Source: Scenedesmus sp. ARA3
Taxonomy: Eukaryota; Chlorophyta; Chlorophyceae; Sphaeropleales; Scenedesmaceae
DNA length: 49,985 bases
Direction: 5' to 3'
NCBI GenBank assembly: GCA_004335835.1
Contig: RWJK01001642.1
Location: 7,313-57,297, forward strand
Below the pieces are notes generated by a model. The model was not told the origin of the DNA. It saw nothing but the letters and a program-made list of their open reading frames with translations, and did no database searches. Position 1 is the stretch's first letter; every line of letters starts with the position of its first letter. The position numbers and the translations under genes were made by a program. Shown here in pieces: positions 43,088 through 49,985 of the stretch.

Positions 43088-45121
43088 GCAGTCCTACCCG
43101 CTGCAGCAGGCTGCAGTCCAACTGCTGCAGCAACCCCTGTGACCCCACTGCAGCAGGCAGCGGCCGCCAGGGCTGCACTTTGCAGCGCACTGCAGCTCCT
43201 GCGAGCCCTGATAGCTGCTTCGACTGCCCCACCGCCACAAGCCCTGCTTCATTGGCCACACACAGCGTGATGTGCCTGGCCCAGCTGGGGCATGCCTCCA
43301 CAACTGACTCTGGCAGCAGCAGCGTTGCAACGGCCATGTCTTCGTCCCATGCACAGGAGCTGAAGAGCTGCTTGATGCTTGACAGTTGGATGAGGCCAGG
43401 CTGCAGGGGGCTAGGGCTCAGGGCCAGCAGCAGCGGGTGCTCCTTGTGCGCAATGAGGCGCAGCCCGGGGCAGGCTGGGTATGCAATGCTGGTGCATGAT
43501 GTGATCCTGCCTGCGTTGATGCCTGCGGAGTGTAAAGCAGACAGGAAGAATGTTTGATCGCATCCGCACTCACTTCAGCACATAACGGCGTCTGGAATAG
43601 GTGATTGCAGAACTTGTTGAAGCGCCTGCAGTACCACGCGACAGGTGTGTTACCAGCGTGCAGGGTGCACTGGCAACCGCAGTGACTGCCAAACATGTAC
43701 TGCCTCGAAAGCTGTTCGAACGGTGTTGGAATCCTGAACAGGCCCACCTGGCCAGCTCTGCCAAATACATGGTCAGCTGGTGCGATACTGCCCCCTGTGG
43801 CAACTCACCAGCGTGCAGTGTTAGCTCATGCTTGAACAGTGCAGCGGGCCCCTGCAGGCCTCCTCTGCCTGCTGTGCGCAGCAGGGCCTGCAGCAGCGCC
43901 ACAGATGCAGTTGGCGCTGCGAGAGCCAGCAGGTGCACCAGCGTTAGCGGGGAGCCATGCGACCGCCAGTCTGCCCACGCCTCCACGCTGCTGCTGCTGC
44001 TGCTGGTGTGTAGTGCTGGCTCAGCAGCATACGTCTCCACAAAGTGCTTGAAAGGCGGCTTTAGGTCCAGGAAAAGGCTGGCAGCTGAGTGCAGGGCTGG
44101 TGCTGCCAACACGCCGCCGCTGACAGCACTGCTGCTGCTGTCCCCTGCTTGCATCTGCCCTGCTGCGGCGGCCGTGGCAGCCCACTCCATCCGTATTGCT
44201 TTTTGGCTGTAAGGAAGCAGCTGGCTCCCGTTGTACCGCAGCCCCAGCAGTGCTGCATGTGTGCGCGCGCTGAGGCCCCCGGTACAGGCCTGGATGAACT
44301 GCTCTGCTGTCAAGGTGCCTCGTGCCCTGTTGCTGTGCCTGTTGAAGGCCACAATGCTCTCCAGGCGAAGCCGTGCATGGGGCGCAGGGGACAGCAGGGC
44401 TGCGCACGCCTGTAACAGGGCTGGCAGCGACCTGCAAGCAGGTGGCAGCAGCATTAGCCTTAGGGTCATCAGGGTCGTTAGGGTCGGCATGATGACGAAC
44501 ACAACAGCACTAACATGTTGCTCTGTACAGAGCGTGCACAGCATGGGCTCGCCCATAGCTCACTGTGCTGTGTGCAGTGCACAATGCAAGTGCGCTTGTA
44601 GGGGTGGGAAGGTGCTGCCAGCAGGCGTACTCACATCATTGACTTCCACATCTGCAGGATACTAAGGCAAGCTTTTGGCACATCACATTCAGAAGTTGCT
44701 GTGGGGACAGTCCGTCCACTGCAGTACTGGCACGATAGCAGTAGCCATGTAGCTCACGTGTAATCGCTGACATTGGAGGTGTCTATGTAGTCAAATAACT
44801 GCGGCTCGGCTGCCGCATCGCCGGCACTGCCAGCCAAACCACCGCTGCCACTGCTGCTGCTGCTGCTGCTGGCAGCAGTCGCCACCGTCAGCACTTCGCC
44901 AGGCACTAGCTGCACTGTCAGCCAGCCTCCTCGCAGCCCTGCTGCAGCTGCATCCAGCTGCGGCTGAACCGTAGCCAGCAGCCGCTGCGCTGCTGTTGTG
45001 TAGCCTGGCGACTCAGGAGCCAGCTGCACTGCCCTGAAGATGGAGGAAGAGAAGTACACTGTGTACTGCAGAGCTGTGCCCAGAAGAAATGTGGGGTTGG
45101 CGCGCGTCTGCTGCTCTTGCT

Positions 45122-45152
<31 letters not shown>

Positions 45153-45917
45153 CATTGCTGGTAAGCTGCCCTCCTTAATGTAGCTGCGCACCTCCTTCTG
45201 AACAGCAGCAGCAAGGCTGCTGCTGTTGCTGACTGCAGAGAGCGACAGCTGCACTGCTGTGTCAAACACGCCAGCAGATGAGTTGACAGCGTCACGCATC
45301 TGCAGCAGATCCCCTAAGCTGACAGTGCAGCCAGCCCAGGCTGCACACACTGCCCGCACCTGTTTCTCAGCTGCACCCCATGCAGCGTCTGCCGGCACAG
45401 CTGCAGCATCAGAGTTCCCACCATCTACGCTGTCTGCAGCTTGCCCCGCATCACTCTGCTGCTGTGAAAGCAGCTCCTGCTTGGCAGCGCCGGCACTGTA
45501 TTCTAGTGTGCTGCTTGCTGTGAGCCACGAGGGCCAGGGCTTTTCAGCTAAAGCCTTGCAGCTGTGCTGCAGCAGCTGCCAGTGGGCCTCGCTCAGTGCG
45601 TGGTTGGCCCACACCGCAAGCACAGCTTCTGGCGGCGCTGCCAGCTCAACTGCCATGTGCAGCATCACAGCATCACGCGCCAACATGCTGATGTTGCCGT
45701 CATTTAGCACGAACTGGCAGCTGGTGAACCTGCTGCTGCCGCTGCTGCTGGTGCTGGTCTCGCCTGTACTGGCACTATCTGTGGCGGCAGTAGCAGCAGC
45801 AGCAGCAGCAGGCGGCTGCAGAGCTTCCACCGTTGCCAGCAGGTTCCTGACATCGCCACAACCAGCCAGCAGGATGCGGATGCTTGGCATATTAGCAGCA
45901 CCAGCAGCACCAGCAGG

Positions 45918-45951
<34 letters not shown>

Positions 45952-46168
45952 GCAGCAGCAGCGGATCCAGCGGCCTGCTGGGCAGCAGCTCCTGCAGCCG
46001 ACAGCAGGCCGCCCGTGACGTCAAAGCCTCGCGTGTTGCCGATGGCATAGTACTGGTCTGCTGTGGGTGACCAGCCTGGCTGCTGGAAGGTGCTGCTGGG
46101 CCGCCGCAGCTCCGCCACTGTCGTGGGCTTGGCAGCCCTGCGCTGGGCGCTGCCGGGGTTGCCGGTAC
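42660..46168 (-). CDS. DUF4470-domain protein, 5' end unresolved
   Basis: Three exons (46168-44758, 44431-43809, 43522-42660) give about 965 residues. The first modelled exon opens at an acceptor (ATGCAG|GTACC) and has no in-frame start, so a short upstream first exon between about 46170 and 46680 is missing. The DUF4470 hallmark is clear: YYAIGNTRGFDVTG, then IRILLAGCGDVRNLLATVEAL, FVLNDGNISMLARDAVMLHM and FDYIDTSNVSDY, which joins across the intron to TSLPALLQACAALLSP. DUF4470 occurs in dynein assembly factor DNAAF3 and in fungal MYND-associated proteins; the function here is unknown. The last exon encodes Ser-rich and beta-rich segments such as HITLCVANEAGLVAVG that I do not recognise. Ala and Ser runs reflect CAG-type repeats. 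A decoy of the exon at 46168 lies upstream. Confidence 0.7.
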
Positions 46169-46315
46169 CTGCATGTGATATTCAGCAGCAATATGGCATA
46201 TCAATTGCAGCTCAGCTGTGCAGCTTCACCCAGCAGTTGCTGCCACACGTCGTGGGCTTGGCAGGCCTGCGCTGCTGTGCACTGCCCGGGGTGCCGGCAC
46301 CTGCATGATGATGTT
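46105..46315. repeat. Decoy copy of an exon 5' edge upstream of the DUF4470 exon
   Basis: The + strand block CGTGGGCTTGGCAGCCCTGC.. to the acceptor at 46169-46171 recurs at 46249-46309 (CGTGGGCTTGGCAGGCCTGC.. GTGCCGGCACCTGCATG). Both copies keep the TGCAG acceptor, and the authentic exon is the one continuing into DUF4470. Confidence 0.88.
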
Positions 46316-46686
46316 CAGCATTAGGAGAATGGCACATCAGTTGCACCTGAGCTTTCTCATTGACTCAGCGCTTGCTGCCACATATAGATTGATATTAATA
46401 AATTGCCCAGTGGCATGGGAGCCTGGCAGCGTGTGTGGCGCACTGTCACATGTGTATGTTAGCATTGTTGTCAGCAGCTCAGCTGGCTACTTCTAACTAA
46501 GGCAGTCATGCTTGCAATACATATATGCAACGTGTGTGCAACACGCTGGGCGCTGTGTAGTTGCACTTGAAATGCATGACACACCACAAGGCAGCGGCCA
46601 GCAGTTCAGCATTGCCCACACGGCAGGCACAAAATGCACAAGAGCGACGGGCATGCATAACAGTCCTGAAACAGAGCAGCCAGCAC
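46172..46686. other. Gap: 5' region of the DUF4470 gene and 3' UTR of the TPR/beta-helix gene
   Basis: Should contain the missing first exon of the DUF4470 gene, but no start codon could be joined in the right phase with confidence. One candidate, an ATG on the minus strand near 46460 beginning MLTYTCDSAPHTLP, is not supported further. Apart from the decoy exon edge, nothing else was seen. Confidence 0.4.
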
Positions 46687-49439
46687 TCAAGCCAGCTCTA
46701 CATATCCACCTGCATCAAGCCGCAGCTTGGCAGCCAGCGCCTCTATGGCTGGCAGCTGTCCAGGTGGGGCGTGATAGGTGTTGGCCACAAGGGTTGGCGG
46801 CTTGGTCCACATGCCAATCATGCGCGCCGCGCCGCGCCCCGCGGCTACAACAAAGGCAGTGTAACACAACAAGAACAGTGTTAGGTAGGTTCGTGCACTA
46901 ACGTTGGAAGGAGCCGAGCAACTGTTGTTGGATCACTGCCCGCTGGCATATGCGGACGTCGCTTGCTGCATCGTGCACGTGGTTGTTTGTCTGGTCACAC
47001 AGAGAGGCAGAAGTAGGCCCCACGCTGCATCATGCGTGACATCGGCTGCGTTATGTGTGGCGCACATTGCACAGCACGCACTGGCTTGCATGCACATGGC
47101 AGCTGGTTGTACGCTGTCATGTATATGTTTTTCCTCGCTGCTAAGCCAGCACAGCCACATACGCACACGCCAGCACAGCCGGGAACGCACGCACGCACGC
47201 ACGCACGCACGCACACACGCACCAACACACGCGCTCACCTGCTGCTGCCGCGAACTCGTTGTGCACTGCCTCTGGCTCCGGCCCAGCAAAGGCGCAGCCA
47301 AACACCTGCACCTCGCCAGCATAGTTAGGGCCCATGCGCACCCCTGCGCGGGCAGAACAGCAGCAGGCGTGGAAGGCACAGCAGAGCGACAACCGCTGCC
47401 CTGATCTCACACCATGTGGCGTTTGTGTTGCTGATTGCAGCTGAGACGGAAGTGCCGAGCAAAGTTTCTAAGTTGCTGTAACTGCAAACCAGAGCAGGCC
47501 TACACCTCTGCATGTACAGCCTGCAGAAGAACGGTCCAGCCTCCAGCACTACCGCGATATTCAGGTTTTGGTGCACCAACAGCGCACCAACTGCACTGAG
47601 TTGAAGCCAATATCTTCCTCTAAGCTTTGCACCCTCCAGCTGCACACCACTTGAGCTCACCTGCCATCTTCAGGGCGCCTTGCCCTGTTGACTGTGCCCA
47701 GAGGGACTTGGCCGACTTGCCACTGTACACAAACTGGCACGCTGCAATCAGCACGTCGCACCCGCCCTTGATAAACACGCTGAACGGGTCGTTGCTCTGC
47801 AAACGGCAGCAGCTGATGCTCGCTCTGCAGCCATACTCCAGCGACACACCAAAGTTGCCGCACTCAGATATGATGCAGCGCGTCACATCCACGATCAAGT
47901 CTTCGCCTCGCTGCTTGCCCCATGCCTCTGCTTCCTCGGTTGCCACGCGCATTGACTCGCTGCGGAACGCGCCGTAGCGCTGGGGAGGCATGCCGAGGCC
48001 GGTCTGTGCTGCTGATGCTGCGTTTACATAGGTGCCGGCTGCCAGCAGGCCCTCTTTGCTGGTGCCTGTGATGCTGCAGGCGGTGAGCTGCACACTGCGG
48101 GCGCCGCCGTAAGCACAGACGCCTGCAGATATAACGCCGGGCAACGGTGTAAAAATCACATAGTGAAGCGAGCTTGCTGCTGCAAATGGCATGCTGTCAT
48201 GCAATCCTGCCTGCTGAGGATAGTGGCATACTGCCAGTGCTGTTTGCTTGAGAAAAGAGGGACATGGCTGCTTACACTGGTGCCATGGCGGCTGCACTTG
48301 CATATAACAACCATCCGGCAGCTGCCACCAGCGTTACACGGCAAGTTCACTGGGTGCTGCAGCACACTATAGCACGCTACTAGGCTACAGCTGACCAGCG
48401 TAAGGCATTGCAAACTGCAACATCTTCAAGTTTTGCATGAGCAGAATGATGCTGTGGCATAACACCGCGGTGACATGTGTGTTGCTGAGCACGTGCTTGG
48501 CTGACGCCTCACCTTGCAAGCAGGAGTCGATGGTGGTCTCAATTGCGCGCAGCGAGCCACCCTGCCGCACCTCTATCGCATGCAAGCGACAGCGCCTGAA
48601 GCAGCAGCCGATCAGCTCCCCATACCCGCCATGCAGCAGCAGCCCAGCTTCTGCATAGTCCTCCACCCTGCATCCAATCATCCTGATGCTGGGTGCAGCG
48701 CTGCTGCTGCTGCTGCTGCTGCTGCTGCACATGCCTGGCATGTCCAAGGGTGATACACACAAACCGCTGCTCTGCCGCCGCTACCAACCAGCCGCATATT
48801 GGCCAGTGTGGTAGTGCCGCTCTGCACCCATGTTGCATGTGAAACAGGGCTGGCAAGGGTGACGCTGCCTGCTCCCAGGATTGTTATGTCCTTGGCAAAC
48901 ACAAAGCACCCGAGCAGCCCAGGTTTGTAGGTGCCTGGGCTGAGCACAATGAAGACTGCACCAGCCATGATGGCACGAAGCAGCGCTGCTGAGTCAGCTG
49001 CATGACGGATTTCCGAGGGGTTTGCCGGCAGCTGCACCCCTTTGAAGCCCTGTACTGCTGCTGTTGCTGCTGCTACCTCGCTGTATAGCTGTGTCAATTC
49101 AGCTGTGAGCTGCTGCGGCTGCAGCAGGGCCACTGCAGCAGCAATGGATGCAGCCGCAGCAGGCGTGTCCTGCTGCTGCTGTGCTGCAAGCGCTTTGGCC
49201 AGGCGGTAGTGCAGTTTGGGATTTGCAGGGCTGAGCAAGAGGCCTGCCCTGCAGTCGGCTTCTGCTGCTGCTGCATCTCCAAGCGCCAGGTGGCATGCTG
49301 CTCTGTTGCTGAGCAGGATGCTGCGAGCTGGGTCCTGCTGCGTTAGCTGCTGCAGGCCCTCGGTGTATGCTGACAGTGCTTCAGGGTAGTTGGCTTGCAG
49401 GAACAGGCTGTTGCCTTGTTCGCGGCAGGCAGCAGCCAT
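46687..49439 (-). CDS. TPR plus right-handed beta-helix protein
   Basis: Five exons (49439-48757, 48700-48513, 48122-47661, 47343-47239, 46844-46687) close a frame of 531 residues. Residues about 1-120 are TPR repeats (ACREQGNSLFLQANYPEALS, ILLSNRAACHLALGD, KLHYRLAKALAAQ). From about 155 the sequence turns into short beta-rich, Gly/Cys-containing turns typical of pectate-lyase-like parallel beta-helices: VFIVLSPGTYK, ITILGAGSVTLASP, IRMIGCRVEDYAEAGLLLHG, VTRCIISECGNFGVSLEYGC. No polysaccharide-lyase catalytic residues can be assigned, so a scaffolding or ligand-binding role (as in SHCBP1/FBXO11-type beta-helices) is as likely as catalysis. The start at 49439 (MAAACREQ) is preferred. An in-frame ATG at 49565 would translate a cluster of TTGCGAAAG repeats that looks regulatory. 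The exon 1/2 junction uses GT|GTATCA and a CAG run as acceptor and is the least certain. Confidence 0.75.
47184..47220. repeat. (ACGC)n microsatellite in intron 4 of the TPR/beta-helix gene
   Basis: About eight tandem ACGC units followed by ACAC variants, 20-50 bases from the donor of exon 4. Confidence 0.9.
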
Positions 49440-49985
49440 GGCTTTGCTCAGCACAGATAGCAGCACTGCACCAACGGGCACTTTCGCATACCCTTCGTGA
49501 AACTTTTCGCATAACACACTTGCGAAAGTGTTTAGGAAGGCAGTTTGCGAAAGCTTATACGACATCGTGACCGTTTACGAAGGCTTGCGAAAGTACTTGC
49601 GAATGTATCTGCGAAAAGTTTGAGACGTGCTGCAGGACAGCTGTACAAGCCACAACAGGCACACATTACAGCAAAGTCGTTAACAAAAGGCGTACAAGCG
49701 TCACCTGAGCCAGCCCAGCATGCTGGTGCACTCTGCAGGGTGTTGCCTAGGCCTGTATACAGGCCTGCAGGACTTTAAAGTCATTGCCACGCTTAAGCAG
49801 CAGAACCGCTGCACACAGCATGCAGCATGCAGGCCACAACCACTGCATGCCATGCTCTGCCACCACTGTAGACTGTCCAAACCACTGGCGTAACACACAG
49901 CATCTGCCCTCCACAGGAGTGTATGGCAGACAACATGATGCTGCTGCTGCACTACTGGTGACATTGCGTATCTCTCCACACAGCT
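49440..49985. other. Upstream region of the TPR/beta-helix gene to the window end
   Basis: Contains the TTGCGAAAG cluster (next entry). A minus-strand TGTAA at 49672-49668 may end a gene lying outside the window. No gene-like frame is supported in 49620-49985. Confidence 0.4.
49481..49618. promoter_or_regulatory. Cluster of TTGCGAAAG-type motifs upstream of the TPR/beta-helix gene
   Basis: Seven occurrences of GCGAAA or its complement within 138 bases: CTTTCGCA at 49481, TTTTCGCA at 49504, TTGCGAAAG at 49520, 49545 and 49585, TTGCGAATG at 49597 and TGCGAAAAG at 49610. The first two are in the opposite orientation. The cluster starts about 40 bases upstream of the preferred start codon. Whether it binds a factor, or is a decayed repeat, cannot be told. 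Confidence 0.5.

Noticed and set aside
44590..44700. Possible extra exon between the first two modelled DUF4470 exons (ending MWKSMM)
   Set aside because: It cannot be joined in phase to the TACAC|GT donor. Joining 44758 directly to 44431 restores the conserved TSNVSDYTSLPALLQ stretch.
49440..49565. N-terminal extension of the TPR/beta-helix protein from ATG at 49565
   Set aside because: It would translate the GCGAAA motif cluster. The TPR begins right after the ATG at 49439, which is the simpler start.

Overview
The window looks like nuclear DNA of a green alga, most likely a chlorophyte close to Scenedesmaceae/Sphaeropleales. That placement is inferred from several features. The genes are dense and intron-rich with GT-AG introns. 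Triplet repeats of the CAG/CTG type saturate exons (poly-Gln, poly-Ala, poly-Ser) and introns. TGTAA, the chlorophyte poly(A) signal, follows several stop codons. Two proteins have plastid-type leaders, and one gene is a peptidyl-serine galactosyltransferase of the algal/plant SGT1 type. No bacterial operons, rRNA, tRNA or CRISPR arrays were seen. All exon models below were built by hand from splice sites and closed reading frames, with no transcript evidence.

Layout. 1-99: 3' end of a + strand gene. 2312-4337 (-): DUF1769 protein. 5285-11119 (-): ten-exon SGT1-like glycosyltransferase. 12442-26221 (-): thirteen-exon giant protein of about 3,206 residues; its N-terminal third resembles Treslin/TICRR and a single 5.9-kb exon encodes an Ala/Gln-rich tail. 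27147-30534 (+): CCHC zinc-knuckle protein of the ZCCHC7/AIR type. 32028-35292 (-): plastid-type multi-pass membrane protein. 35866-41369 (+): alpha/beta hydrolase fused to a multi-pass membrane domain. 42660-46168 (-, 5' end unresolved): DUF4470 protein. 46687-49439 (-): TPR plus right-handed beta-helix protein. Divergent pairs share the gaps at 26222-27146 and 35293-35865. Convergent pairs meet at 30535-32027 and 41370-42659.

The most unusual property of the window is a recurrent pattern. The edge of an exon, together with its splice site and neighbouring intron, has been tandemly duplicated, leaving 1-6 'decoy' exon edges inside the intron. This is seen at about a dozen splice junctions in six of the eight multi-exon genes, with constant periods (119, 130 and 142 bp in the clearest arrays). 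In each case the model that closes the reading frame uses the copy joined to the rest of the exon, so the others are decoy donors or acceptors. Two short inverted-repeat elements were also found: a pogo-like element with TA target duplication, and a 545-bp element whose 8-bp target duplication straddles a decoy splice junction.

The genes do not form an obvious pathway. They look like ordinary housekeeping or accessory nuclear genes: secretory glycosylation, DNA replication, RNA surveillance, plastid membrane functions and uncharacterised domains.
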